64,000 nucleotides of DNA from Branchiostoma lanceolatum (Eukaryota > Chordata > Leptocardii > Amphioxiformes > Branchiostomatidae): positions 39,603,958 to 39,667,957 of the forward strand of contig NC_089722.1 of assembly GCF_035083965.1 (NCBI RefSeq). Reading direction: 5' to 3'. Position numbers and translations under genes: made by a program. Each line of letters opens with the position of its first letter. Position 1 is the first letter of the stretch. Under the pieces are notes generated by a model, which saw nothing but the letters and a program-made list of their open reading frames with translations, searched no databases and was not told the origin of the DNA. Positions 35,525 to 46,390 of the stretch are shown one piece after another.

Positions 35525-36592
35525 ATCCCCTTACAAATCCAAAATAAGTTGCACACATACACAAACCACCAAACTGGCCCAGCAATCCAGCAATGTGGAT
35601 TTATCAGCAGTCTGTACTCGTTTGAAGTATGTGCATACGTGTTACGAGTATATATACTGAACCTTACTGCGTTTATAGCTCTCACATCCCCCAACTCTAC
35701 TGTACATGTTTAATTTTCGCATTTTATCTTTCTTCTACTTTCAGACTGGAACTGGAGCAAGCAACAGCGCCACCAAGAGCCGGGAGAGGTCGGGAGAGCA
35801 CGCAGAGGCAGTGGAAAATTCCAGGACGTCTGTCTGTGGTTCGATTCTGACGAAAGCAGTGCGATGTGGACGTAATTCGATGTTAAACGTAGGAATCGGG
35901 AATCTAAGCGCCCGCGCGCCTCGTATCAACGTATGAGAGATACGTACACACGCACAGCTAGCCGCCTCGCCCACCGCTGCTGCTTTCTCGCTCGCTCCTT
36001 TTAATTCCTTCCGTAAATTTAGTGGGCTGGCTGCATGCGACCTTCCTCTCCCCTTTGCGGACCTTCAGGCCGAATCGACAAGGTCCGGCGGACTTGAAAA
36101 ATCCACCACAGGCATCGAAGTTAAGGGGAAAAGCAGACGCCGCCCGCCCTGTGAAGATGAATGATGTAAGGGAACCGCGGGCGCGCGCCTCCTGGCGAAC
36201 AACAATGGCAACGCTGTTCGCGAACAACAACATTGCCTTGTTGTCTTGTCTACCCGCCCTTGGCTCGGCTTTGAACCCTAAGGAGCCCGTTTTCTGCGTT
36301 GGTGTGACGTAGTCGCTTCTTTGCACCAATTAGGCAGAGCCAGGAAGAGCCAGGACGAGCCAGGAGCGCGTGATGTGTGTTTTTGGGTGTAGTCCGTGGT
36401 TCGTCCACATAAAGTAGAGCGCTTCCGTTTGTCAACCAAATTGAAGAGATTATGAAGGAGAGAAGGCGCGCCAGGTGTGCGGGCACTAATTGCTTTATGT
36501 TCAAGCTTGAAGCTGTTTGCGATGCATAGCTCGCCACGTGAACTTGGCTCGTTCCCGGGGGAGGGGGGCTAGCGGTCAAGCTCAACCGGTTT
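35525..36592 (+). repeat. U2 array spacer, copy 8 (1068 bp)
   Basis: Reading frames match copy 1. No gene seen. Confidence 0.9.
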
Positions 36593-36628
36593 ATCGCTTC
36601 TCGGCCTTTTGGCTAAGATCAAGTGTAG
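36593..36628 (+). pseudogene. U2: U2 5' fragment (nt 1-36) before E7
   Basis: As at 27761. Confidence 0.94.
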
Positions 36629-37498
36629 CTTTTTGGCTAAGATCAGGGGGACACGTTCAGACGTGCCTTGCCCCCGCTCCGCTTCGAGTCCTCCTTTCAG
36701 CCCACTGAGGGCGGTTAGAGTACTCGTCGAGGGCGATAAGTCCAGCGACTTGGTTGCGGGTTGTCCCCGGATCATTTGGGTGGTTTTAGTTTTTCTGTAC
36801 CTTATATTTTTCTCAAGTTACGGCTGTTTTTCTAGCACCGTACCTCTCTTACGGGAGACGGGCGGTGGAAGCACACCGTTTCCCCCGCAGGACGGGGGTG
36901 GCCAGCTCCGGTCCATCTTTGGGGGCTGTTTTCTCCGGTTTGCGTAGAGCTACTGACTTCCCCTTCCGTCAGGTTGGGGAGCAGGTTTGTCTTGCTACTT
37001 GTATGGTATTAGTTTTGATTTTGTCTGTTGTTTTACGTGTTATTTGAGGCTATTCTGTACCCGCACCCCTCCGTCAAAGCGGCGGACGGAGTGGTACAGT
37101 CCACCTCAGACCGCGTGGTTCTGAGAACAAAGAGACTGTTTTCGTCTGTTTTCGACTCAGCGTTGCTCCGGCACGGTTGGCGCCAACCGGGAGTAACTCT
37201 GGGAAATTGGTATAGAATTTTTTCCCTGCCTGGGGAATATTTTTGAGTGTTGTTAAGCCCCCAGAAACGTGTTTTCTAACCCTCACCCCCGTATACGTAG
37301 TGCTATCGCCCACCCAAGAATTTGGGGCACGGCGGGCATCGGGTTGCGGGCTATTTTGGGCCTTCTCCGCGGAGGGTCTGAATGGGGGTTTGGCGGTAGT
37401 GGCTCTGAAGGGGTTTAGGCACGCGGGTTGCGGGTTCTCTTTGGACCTTTCCCGGAGGCCGTGAAAGGGGTTTTGTCGAACCCTTATTCCCCTTCAAC
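36629..37498 (+). promoter_or_regulatory. E7 5' UTR, type I
   Basis: 870 bp, as in E6. Filler at 36630-36645, palindrome at 37175-37188. Confidence 0.7.
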
Positions 37499-39214
37499 AT
37501 GTCAAAATTTGCCAGACAAAGATCAGTGAAGATCACGTTCAGGGACCTTCAGGAGTCCCACCTAAAGGACGTGATCGACCTTTTGACTAAGCACGGGGTC
37601 ACTACCCTAGACATTGAGGGCGTTCAGCGTAAGACCAAGACAACATGTGAGGTCACCTTCAAGTCGCGGGCGATTCTACAAAAGGCGTCGCCCGCCTTGT
37701 TGGGGGACAACACAGTGGAGGTGGAGACCTTTGGCAGTGGGGTCACTGTTATCACTGCTAAGGGAATCCCCTTAGAATGGGATGACAATTTTATTAGACA
37801 CAGGCTCCAGGAGTACGGAACTGTTCTGGACAGTAAGTTCTTAACGTACGAGAACGACGGGTTCCCCGAGATTAAGACGGGGACCCGTCAGTACCGTATG
37901 AAGATCAAAAAACACCTGCCAAACAATGTTAGACTGGGAAATGAGATGGTTACCCTCTTCTACTCCGGCCAGCCCCGTGGGTGTCACCGCTGTGGCAGCA
38001 CGGAACATTTCGTGGCACAATGCAAGGTCACGAAGTGCGCGAAATGTTGGGAGGAGGGGCACACGGCCACCGAGTGCAGTAACCAGATTAAGTGTTCGCT
38101 GTGCCTTGGGGATGGTCATGCTGCACGGGCTTGTCCTGTAAGCTACACCAACGCAGTTAAGATGGGCACTGCCTGGTCTAAGGAGCTAGTCCCCACCAAG
38201 ACCGTGAAACCGGCAGGCTCCATCATTCCAGCTAAGGCTGGAGGGAGCGGGGACAGTGATGAGCATAAGTCAGGGGATGAAAACTCCCTACAGAATGGCC
38301 AGTTATCAGAGGAGGAAGAGGACGGGAACGAAGAGAAGGATACATCCCTCGGGAACGTCCCTCCTCCTCAAAGTGAGGATGAGGATGGTCAGTCCTCAGA
38401 GGATGAGGATGGTCAGTCCTCAGAGGAGAAAGAGTCGGAGGAGGAAGCAGATGGGAACTCTGAGAAGAAAACTTCTCCCGTCCCACCTCCTCAAAGTGAG
38501 GGGGACTGTGAGAGGAAAACTTCTCCCGTCCCACCTCCTCAAAGTGAGAGGGACTGTGAGAAGAAAACTTCTCCCGTCCCACCTCCTCAAAGTGAGGGGG
38601 ACTGTGAGAGGAAAACTTCTCCCGTCCCACCCCCTCAAAGTGAGAGGGATTCCCCCCACACAGAGACAGGGGCCTCTACTGTGGTCCCTCTCAAGAAGCC
38701 CCTCTCCCCTCCCACAGAGTCAGCGGAACCCACCGGTGGCTCTGCAGTGACCCCTTCCATGGGGTCCGGGAACCCCCTCGAGAAGGGAACTTCACCCTCC
38801 GTGACAAAGACCCCTAGCAAGGTGGCCTTAACACCACCCTTTGACAGCCAGGACTCGGATGGATTCGGAGATCTCCCAGAAGATGGGGACAATAAACTGT
38901 GGACGCAGGAGTTGTCTCCTGTTCACTTGGAACTCCTAATGAATAAGTCTGGGGAGGAGATTTCCCCGCTCCGACTGGTTATTGTTGAAGGGGGGGAGGG
39001 AGCGCCGAAAGCTCAGGTCAATGAGACCGACCTGACTACCTCCACTCCGAAGAATAAGAAGCCGGAGACAGAGGCGGCGGGATATGGCTCACAAATACAG
39101 CTATACCCGTCGCAGAAGTCCCCTCCTCTCAAAAAAGACCCTCCGAAAACCCAGAGAGTAAGGAAAACCTCGTCCAGAGGGAAGGTGAAGACCAAACCCT
39201 GGCTTAATTCCTAA
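37499..39214 (+). CDS. ORF1 RNA-binding protein, family A (E7)
   Basis: 571 residues, same translation as the ORF1 at 28667, including four KTSPVPPPQSE repeats. Intact. Confidence 0.93.
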   Translation: MSKFARQRSVKITFRDLQESHLKDVIDLLTKHGVTTLDIEGVQRKTKTTCEVTFKSRAILQKASPALLGDNTVEVETFGSGVTVITAKGIPLEWDDNFIRHRLQEYGTVLDSKFLTYENDGFPEIKTGTRQYRMKIKKHLPNNVRLGNEMVTLFYSGQPRGCHRCGSTEHFVAQCKVTKCAKCWEEGHTATECSNQIKCSLCLGDGHAARACPVSYTNAVKMGTAWSKELVPTKTVKPAGSIIPAKAGGSGDSDEHKSGDENSLQNGQLSEEEEDGNEEKDTSLGNVPPPQSEDEDGQSSEDEDGQSSEEKESEEEADGNSEKKTSPVPPPQSEGDCERKTSPVPPPQSERDCEKKTSPVPPPQSEGDCERKTSPVPPPQSERDSPHTETGASTVVPLKKPLSPPTESAEPTGGSAVTPSMGSGNPLEKGTSPSVTKTPSKVALTPPFDSQDSDGFGDLPEDGDNKLWTQELSPVHLELLMNKSGEEISPLRLVIVEGGEGAPKAQVNETDLTTSTPKNKKPETEAAGYGSQIQLYPSQKSPPLKKDPPKTQRVRKTSSRGKVKTKPWLNS

Positions 39215-39219
39215 TACCA

Positions 39220-42200
39220 ATGACGGATCTTAAGATTGTAACATTGAATGTCAATGGAATGAAGGATAGGAATAAGCGTAGTGTAGTTTTTGATTTTTGT
39301 CGTTCAAGGAAAATTGATGTGGCCTGCCTCCAGGAGTGCCATGTCTCCTCCTTGGCCGACAAGAATCATTGGTCACGACAGTGGGGGAACCGAGCCCTGT
39401 GGTCCTTGGGAACGAGTGCCGCAAGAGGGGTCGGTGTGCTTTTCGGTCGGGAGGTCACAGTTGCAGCGCACCGCTCAGACACAGAGGGTAGAGTGGTGTC
39501 TGCATTAATTAAAATTGGCGAGACAAGTTACAATATTCTCAACGTTTACGCCCCAAGCTCTCCAGCTGAGAGGGTGGATTTCTTTGCTGGCCTACACCAA
39601 TACATGTACCCGAACGCATCATTGATTGTATGTGGTGATTTCAATTGTGTCCTTGACCCAGTCCTCGACAGATATTCTGAGTCCTCTGCGACCCCTAGAA
39701 ACAACGTCAGGGATGTCGTGGAGCTCAGGAACTTCTGTCAGGACCTTGGCTTAGTTGACGTATGGAGAGAACAACATGCTCAACAGAGGGATTTTACGTG
39801 GCGCTCTAAAGCCAATGATTCGCGTTCTAGGCTAGATAGATTTTATGTCTCAGATCCCACTCTTTGCTCGTCTGAGATAAATTCGTTCCCCATGTCTGAC
39901 CATGATGCTGTATTCTTGTCCGTGACCCACACTCCTAGGATAGAGCGTGGTCCAGGAGTGTGGAAGTGCAACACGCAGATTTTGTCGGATGAACTATTCA
40001 TTAGAGAATTCTCAGAACAATACACGGAATGGCAAAAACGCAAAGGTAACCATGGTTGCCTTAGAGAGTGGTGGGAGGAGGTGAAGAGTAATACAAAAGA
40101 TCTTCTCATCAGCCACTCTAAGCGCAGGGCCGAAGCGGCCAAATTGATTGAAAGAGGTCTAGAGCGAGAAATAGACATCCTGAGGTCGCGCTTAAACATA
40201 GGCGGCCCATGCCCTGTGACGGCGCACAATTATCAGGCAGCTAAGGAGCAACTGCAGAAGGTGCTGTCGGACAAGCTGGCGGGACAACGTGTTCGCAGCA
40301 GAGTCCAAAATGTCGAAAAGGATGAGAAGCCTACAAGGTTTTTCTTTAGCAAGGAAAGAAAGAGGGGGGAAAAGAAAATGGTTAGGGAATTGAGGAAGGC
40401 AGATGGTACAGTGGTGTCATCGAGGGAGGATATCCTCGATACCTACCACGATTTTTATGAAAACCTGTACGGTGCTGAGCCGATAGATATAGAAGATAGA
40501 GCCTACTTCTTGGACCAACTGGAGAATAGGCTACCGGAGGAAGACCGTTCCCATCTCGACCGGCCGCTCGCGCTGGAAGAGCTGGAGAAGGCCCTCAAGG
40601 AGATGCAGAACGGTAAGACCCCGGGGTCCGACGGACTGCCAAAAGAGTTTTACACTCGGGTCTGGCCCATTGTGGGCCGGGATTTGCTGGAGGTCCTGAA
40701 CGAGGGTCTCCAAGCAAATCAGTTGTCGTCTTCTCAGAGAGAAGGAGTCATCACACTCCTTGATAAAAAAGGTGACCCCTTGAACCCTGCGAACAAGCGC
40801 CCCATCTCGCTTTTAAATGTAGATTACAAAATCTTGGCCAAAACTTTGGCAAATAGACTGAAAAATGTCGTGGGACAGATCATTCACACTGATCAGTCCT
40901 GCGGCATACCAGGGAGATCTCTTGAGGATAGTCTATCGCTTCTGAGGGACTTGGTGGCCTACGCTAACGACACTGATTCCACCTGTGTGTTGTTGGCCCT
41001 CGACCAAGAAAAGGCCTTTGATAGGGTCGACCATTCTTATATGGCTGAGGTCCTGGGGAAGTTGGGCTTTGGCCCTAACTTCCAGGGATGGATCGGGACT
41101 CTTTATAAGGAGGTATCGAGCAGAGTGTTAGTCAACGGGGATTTATCGTCCCCAATCCATATTGACAGGGGTGTGAGACAGGGGTGCCCTCTGTCTCCCC
41201 TCCTGTACGTACTTTGCATCGAGCCCTTGGCGGCTGCCATCAGGGCAGACCCTCATATTAGGGGTGTTAAAGTGCCGGGTGGTCCGGAGGTCAAGTTGGT
41301 GCAATACGCTGATGATAATACCTGCGTCCTCTCGGATCAACCCTCCATTGACAGAACGTTCCTTACCCTCCGACGGTTCGAAGCGGGCACGGGGTCCAAG
41401 TTGAACCTAGGTAAGACGGTGGCTGTGTGGCTCGGCCGTTGGAGGGGTAGACAAGATGAACCCTACCCGATTGGTAGATGGACCTCAGATAGTATTAACA
41501 TCCTGGGGTCGCCAATTGGGGGTGTGAAAATGGCAGAGGAGGCCTGGCTCCAACGTTTTGCAAAGTTCAAGGGCAAGTTAGATCAGTGGAGACATCGTAA
41601 GCTGACTCTGATCGGGAAAGTTGTGGTGTGCAACTTTCTTGCCGCAGCAACGCTGTGGTACACGGCCCCGATTTTCCCTCTCCCCAAGTCGGTGGCGAAC
41701 AAGCTGGAGAGGGAGATGTTTGCCTTCATTTGGGATGGGCGAACGGAACTGGTGGCAAGGCGTACGCTCTATTTGCCGAAGGAGAAGGGTGGCCTGGCCT
41801 TGGTCTGTATTCCGATCAAGGCGAGGGCCCTCCTTCTCAAGACAGTTCGGAAAGCGTTGACTAAGCCAGACGCACCGGCGGCTAGGTTTACACACTACTG
41901 GCTGGGACTTAGCCTTCGGAGAATAGATCCAACCTCTTGGAGTAATAGTGCCCCACACTCGGTAGATCTTCCCCCACATTATGCACATATTGCCCAGCTC
42001 TTGCAAACCATCGAGCAGAGCGACATGGACATCCAGTGGGCTTCCGTCTCGGTCGCGGCTCTGTACACGGCACTCCTAGAAGCGGAGAACATTGTACCCC
42101 GCTGTGTCAGAGAGCACCCGCGTCGAGACTGGCCAGAGATTTGGAAATCCATCCTCAACCCTCTTCTCACCAACTGGGAGAGGATGGTGTGCTGGAGCCT

Positions 42201-42693
42201 CGCACATGATGGTTTGGTGACAAACCAGAAGCTCCACTCCTGGAGACGGTTTGCTAAGTCCCCGAACTGTCCAAGACGTGGTTGTGAGGAAGTGGAAAGT
42301 GCTTCCCATGTGTTTTATGCGTGTCCGTATGTTGCGGAAGCCTGGACCTGGCTTGAGGGGCTGATAGTCAGGAAGATCTGTCCGGGTTTCATCCTGTCGG
42401 AGTCGTTTGTTTTGTGGGGATTGCCCCCGGCAGGAGTGTCGGTTAGGGCAGCCAGAGTCCTGGGGGCTTTGGCTGCTCTGACAAAGAATATTATCTGGCG
42501 GTCGCGGGGTGATGCTAAGCATAACAAAAAGCATCACTCTGAGGCTGAGTTGGCCCTTCTTTTGAAGGAAATGTTGATTGAGAGATTGACGTTTGAGTTT
42601 GCCCGCCGAGGCCCAGGGGGGTTCCACGAAACCTGGGCTGAGGGCTTCTCTTGGGCGAGTGTGGACGTTACACACTTGTCCTTGAGGTTGTAA
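39220..42693 (+). CDS. ORF2 endonuclease/reverse transcriptase, family A (E7)
   Basis: 1157 residues, same translation as the ORF2 at 30388. All endonuclease, RT and zinc residues are kept, and the start is 5 nt after ORF1. It looks coding-competent. Confidence 0.95.
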   Translation: MTDLKIVTLNVNGMKDRNKRSVVFDFCRSRKIDVACLQECHVSSLADKNHWSRQWGNRALWSLGTSAARGVGVLFGREVTVAAHRSDTEGRVVSALIKIGETSYNILNVYAPSSPAERVDFFAGLHQYMYPNASLIVCGDFNCVLDPVLDRYSESSATPRNNVRDVVELRNFCQDLGLVDVWREQHAQQRDFTWRSKANDSRSRLDRFYVSDPTLCSSEINSFPMSDHDAVFLSVTHTPRIERGPGVWKCNTQILSDELFIREFSEQYTEWQKRKGNHGCLREWWEEVKSNTKDLLISHSKRRAEAAKLIERGLEREIDILRSRLNIGGPCPVTAHNYQAAKEQLQKVLSDKLAGQRVRSRVQNVEKDEKPTRFFFSKERKRGEKKMVRELRKADGTVVSSREDILDTYHDFYENLYGAEPIDIEDRAYFLDQLENRLPEEDRSHLDRPLALEELEKALKEMQNGKTPGSDGLPKEFYTRVWPIVGRDLLEVLNEGLQANQLSSSQREGVITLLDKKGDPLNPANKRPISLLNVDYKILAKTLANRLKNVVGQIIHTDQSCGIPGRSLEDSLSLLRDLVAYANDTDSTCVLLALDQEKAFDRVDHSYMAEVLGKLGFGPNFQGWIGTLYKEVSSRVLVNGDLSSPIHIDRGVRQGCPLSPLLYVLCIEPLAAAIRADPHIRGVKVPGGPEVKLVQYADDNTCVLSDQPSIDRTFLTLRRFEAGTGSKLNLGKTVAVWLGRWRGRQDEPYPIGRWTSDSINILGSPIGGVKMAEEAWLQRFAKFKGKLDQWRHRKLTLIGKVVVCNFLAAATLWYTAPIFPLPKSVANKLEREMFAFIWDGRTELVARRTLYLPKEKGGLALVCIPIKARALLLKTVRKALTKPDAPAARFTHYWLGLSLRRIDPTSWSNSAPHSVDLPPHYAHIAQLLQTIEQSDMDIQWASVSVAALYTALLEAENIVPRCVREHPRRDWPEIWKSILNPLLTNWERMVCWSLAHDGLVTNQKLHSWRRFAKSPNCPRRGCEEVESASHVFYACPYVAEAWTWLEGLIVRKICPGFILSESFVLWGLPPAGVSVRAARVLGALAALTKNIIWRSRGDAKHNKKHHSEAELALLLKEMLIERLTFEFARRGPGGFHETWAEGFSWASVDVTHLSLRL

Positions 42694-42835
42694 TGTTTTA
42701 AAGTTTGTGGCTCCTTTAGGAGTATTGCCTTATGGGTAGTTGTAGGCCTAGCCACTCTGTCTTAGTTGACTAGGTCAAAAATAGAAAACCCAAAAAATTA
42801 TAAAATACAAAACCCAAAAATATTAGATAGTGTCT

Positions 42836-43003
42836 GGGGATGGACCGAGAGTGGTGGGTGGGATGAAGTACAGCAATGCTGAGCCGATCTGTGAAAGTCA
42901 ATTTGATCTAGAGTGTATCAGTGGATATGAGCGCCTTAAGGCTGCGTAAACAAGATGAGAACTAAGTGATACTTGAAGTGATTCAGTATAAATACTTCAA
43001 AAG
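42836..43003 (+). repeat. E7 3' antisense-U2 module
   Basis: 168 nt, as in E6. The proximal 3' UTR (42694-42835) also matches E6. Confidence 0.82.
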
Positions 43004-43016
43004 AGTATCTGTTCTG

Positions 43017-43164
43017 TATCTGTTCTTATCAGTTTAATCTCTGATACATTCCCCATCGGGGAATCTAGATTAAATTGATTTTTTGACTTTGGTCATGGAC
43101 TAGGAGCTTGCTCCGTCCTGACCGCGGATCGGCTCAGTATTGCAGTACTTCTGAGATTCGGTCC
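43017..43164 (+). pseudogene. U2: U2 3' fragment after E7, preceded by 11-bp duplication
   Basis: nt 37-184 of the gene begun at 36593. The duplicated nt 35-46 are at 43004-43015. Confidence 0.92.
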
Positions 43165-44232
43165 ATCCCCTTACAAATCCAAAATAAGTTGCACACATAC
43201 ACAAACCACCAAACTGGCCCAGCAATCCAGCAATGTGGATTTATCAGCAGTCTGTACTCGTTTGAAGTATGTGCATACGTGTTACGAGTATATATACTGA
43301 ACCTTACTGCGTTTATAGCTCTCACATCCCCCAACTCTACTGTACATGTTTAATTTTCGCATTTTATCTTTCTTCTACTTTCAGACTGGAACTGGAGCAA
43401 GCAACAGCGCCACCAAGAGCCGGGAGAGGTCGGGAGAGCACGCAGAGGCAGTGGAAAATTCCAGGACGTCTGTCTGTGGTTCGATTCTGACGAAAGCAGT
43501 GCGATGTGGACGTAATTCGATGTTAAACGTAGGAATCGGGAATCTAAGCGCCCGCGCGCCTCGTATCAACGTATGAGAGATACGTACACACGCACAGCTA
43601 GCCGCCTCGCCCACCGCTGCTGCTTTCTCGCTCGCTCCTTTTAATTCCTTCCGTAAATTTAGTGGGCTGGCTGCATGCGACCTTCCTCTCCCCTTTGCGG
43701 ACCTTCAGGCCGAATCGACAAGGTCCGGCGGACTTGAAAAATCCACCACAGGCATCGAAGTTAAGGGGAAAAGCAGACGCCGCCCGCCCTGTGAAGATGA
43801 ATGATGTAAGGGAACCGCGGGCGCGCGCCTCCTGGCGAACAACAATGGCAACGCTGTTCGCGAACAACAACATTGCCTTGTTGTCTTGTCTACCCGCCCT
43901 TGGCTCGGCTTTGAACCCTAAGGAGCCCGTTTTCTGCGTTGGTGTGACGTAGTCGCTTCTTTGCACCAATTAGGCAGAGCCAGGAAGAGCCAGGACGAGC
44001 CAGGAGCGCGTGATGTGTGTTTTTGGGTGTAGTCCGTGGTTCGTCCACATAAAGTAGAGCGCTTCCGTTTGTCAACCAAATTGAAGAGATTATGAAGGAG
44101 AGAAGGCGCGCCAGGTGTGCGGGCACTAATTGCTTTATGTTCAAGCTTGAAGCTGTTTGCGATGCATAGCTCGCCACGTGAACTTGGCTCGTTCCCGGGG
44201 GAGGGGGGCTAGCGGTCAAGCTCAACCGGTTT
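43165..44232 (+). repeat. U2 array spacer, copy 9 (1068 bp)
   Basis: Reading frames match copy 1. This copy leads into an intact U2 gene, so its last 100 bp should hold a working promoter. Confidence 0.9.
44133..44232 (+). promoter_or_regulatory. Presumed U2 promoter region
   Basis: snRNA genes of the Pol II type need a PSE about 55 bp upstream of the start and no TATA box. Here CACGTG lies at -58 to -53 (44175-44180), followed by a G-rich stretch. No TATA box is seen near -30, which fits Pol II. The PSE itself is not recognised. The same sequence precedes each U2 5' end of the window. Confidence 0.35.
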
Positions 44233-44416
44233 ATCGCTTCTCGGCCTTTTGGCTAAGATCAAGTGTAGTATCTGTTCTTATCAGTTTAATCTCTGATACA
44301 TTCCCCATCGGGGAATCTAGATTAAATTGATTTTTTGACTTTGGTCATGGACTAGGAGCTTGCTCCGTCCTGACCGCGGATCGGCTCAGTATTGCAGTAC
44401 TTCTGAGATTCGGTCC
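44233..44416 (+). ncRNA. U2: U2 snRNA gene, intact
   Basis: 184 nt, from ATCGCTTCTCGGCC to TTCGGTCC. U2 pairs with the intron branch site through GTAGTA (nt 33-38). The U6-pairing 5' end and stem-loop I come before it. Stem-loop IIb (TTCCCCATCGGGGAA) follows, then the Sm site GATTTTTTGA near nt 97-106, then the conserved GGAGCTTGCTCC loop and the terminal hairpin AGTATTGCAGTACTTC. The mature 3' end is estimated from Drosophila and vertebrate U2 lengths and may be a few bases longer. It is one of only three whole copies here. Confidence 0.96.
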
Positions 44417-45484
44417 ATCCCCTTACAAATCCAAAATAAGTTGCACACATACACAAACCACCAAACTGGCCCAGCAATCCAGCAATGTGGATTTATCAGC
44501 AGTCTGTACTCGTTTGAAGTATGTGCATACGTGTTACGAGTATATATACTGAACCTTACTGCGTTTATAGCTCTCACATCCCCCAACTCTACTGTACATG
44601 TTTAATTTTCGCATTTTATCTTTCTTCTACTTTCAGACTGGAACTGGAGCAAGCAACAGCGCCACCAAGAGCCGGGAGAGGTCGGGAGAGCACGCAGAGG
44701 CAGTGGAAAATTCCAGGACGTCTGTCTGTGGTTCGATTCTGACGAAAGCAGTGCGATGTGGACGTAATTCGATGTTAAACGTAGGAATCGGGAATCTAAG
44801 CGCCCGCGCGCCTCGTATCAACGTATGAGAGATACGTACACACGCACAGCTAGCCGCCTCGCCCACCGCTGCTGCTTTCTCGCTCGCTCCTTTTAATTCC
44901 TTCCGTAAATTTAGTGGGCTGGCTGCATGCGACCTTCCTCTCCCCTTTGCGGACCTTCAGGCCGAATCGACAAGGTCCGGCGGACTTGAAAAATCCACCA
45001 CAGGCATCGAAGTTAAGGGGAAAAGCAGACGCCGCCCGCCCTGTGAAGATGAATGATGTAAGGGAACCGCGGGCGCGCGCCTCCTGGCGAACAACAATGG
45101 CAACGCTGTTCGCGAACAACAACATTGCCTTGTTGTCTTGTCTACCCGCCCTTGGCTCGGCTTTGAACCCTAAGGAGCCCGTTTTCTGCGTTGGTGTGAC
45201 GTAGTCGCTTCTTTGCACCAATTAGGCAGAGCCAGGAAGAGCCAGGACGAGCCAGGAGCGCGTGATGTGTGTTTTTGGGTGTAGTCCGTGGTTCGTCCAC
45301 ATAAAGTAGAGCGCTTCCGTTTGTCAACCAAATTGAAGAGATTATGAAGGAGAGAAGGCGCGCCAGGTGTGCGGGCACTAATTGCTTTATGTTCAAGCTT
45401 GAAGCTGTTTGCGATGCATAGCTCGCCACGTGAACTTGGCTCGTTCCCGGGGGAGGGGGGCTAGCGGTCAAGCTCAACCGGTTT
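44417..45484 (+). repeat. U2 array spacer, copy 10 (1068 bp)
   Basis: Reading frames match copy 1. No gene seen. Confidence 0.9.
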
Positions 45485-45520
45485 ATCGCTTCTCGGCCTT
45501 TTGGCTAAGATCAAGTGTAG
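45485..45520 (+). pseudogene. U2: U2 5' fragment (nt 1-36) before E8
   Basis: As at 27761. Confidence 0.94.
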
Positions 45521-46390
45521 CTTTTTGGCTAAGATCAGGGGGACACGTTCAGACGTGCCTTGCCCCCGCTCCGCTTCGAGTCCTCCTTTCAGCCCACTGA
45601 GGGCGGTTAGAGTACTCGTCGAGGGCGATAAGTCCAGCGACTTGGTTGCGGGTTGTCCCCGGATCATTTGGGTGGTTTTAGTTTTTCTGTACCTTATATT
45701 TTTCTCAAGTTACGGCTGTTTTTCTAGCACCGTACCTCTCTTACGGGAGACGGGCGGTGGAAGCACACCGTTTCCCCCGCAGGACGGGGGTGGCCAGCTC
45801 CGGTCCATCTTTGGGGGCTGTTTTCTCCGGTTTGCGTAGAGCTACTGACTTCCCCTTCCGTCAGGTTGGGGAGCAGGTTTGTCTTGCTACTTGTATGGTA
45901 TTAGTTTTGATTTTGTCTGTTGTTTTACGTGTTATTTGAGGCTATTCTGTACCCGCACCCCTCCGTCAAAGCGGCGGACGGAGTGGTACAGTCCACCTCA
46001 GACCGCGTGGTTCTGAGAACAAAGAGACTGTTTTCGTCTGTTTTCGACTCAGCGTTGCTCCGGCACGGTTGGCGCCAACCGGGAGTAACTCTGGGAAATT
46101 GGTATAGAATTTTTTCCCTGCCTGGGGAATATTTTTGAGTGTTGTTAAGCCCCCAGAAACGTGTTTTCTAACCCTCACCCCCGTATACGTAGTGCTATCG
46201 CCCACCCAAGAATTTGGGGCACGGCGGGCATCGGGTTGCGGGCTATTTTGGGCCTTCTCCGCGGAGGGTCTGAATGGGGGTTTGGCGGTAGTGGCTCTGA
46301 AGGGGTTTAGGCACGCGGGTTGCGGGTTCTCTTTGGACCTTTCCCGGAGGCCGTGAAAGGGGTTTTGTCGAACCCTTATTCCCCTTCAAC
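45521..46390 (+). promoter_or_regulatory. E8 5' UTR, type I
   Basis: 870 bp, as in E6. Filler at 45522-45537, palindrome at 46067-46080. Confidence 0.7.

Larger units (their letters stand above)
27761..36592 (+). repeat. Macro-repeat unit 1 (8832 bp) with E6
   Basis: U2 5' stub, E6, U2 3' fragment, spacer, deleted U2, spacer. The next unit repeats it with 8892 bp. The 60-bp difference equals the U2 deletion. Shared junction scars show duplication of one insertion. Confidence 0.9.
36629..43003 (+). mobile_element. E7: complete family A LINE, duplicate of E6
   Basis: 6375 bp. Both ORFs translate identically to E6. The 5' filler and the 11-bp U2 duplication at the 3' side are the same, so it arose by segmental duplication, not by a new insertion. 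Confidence 0.95.
36593..45484 (+). repeat. Macro-repeat unit 2 (8892 bp) with E7
   Basis: Same order as unit 1, but the second U2 gene is intact (44233) instead of deleted. Confidence 0.9.
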
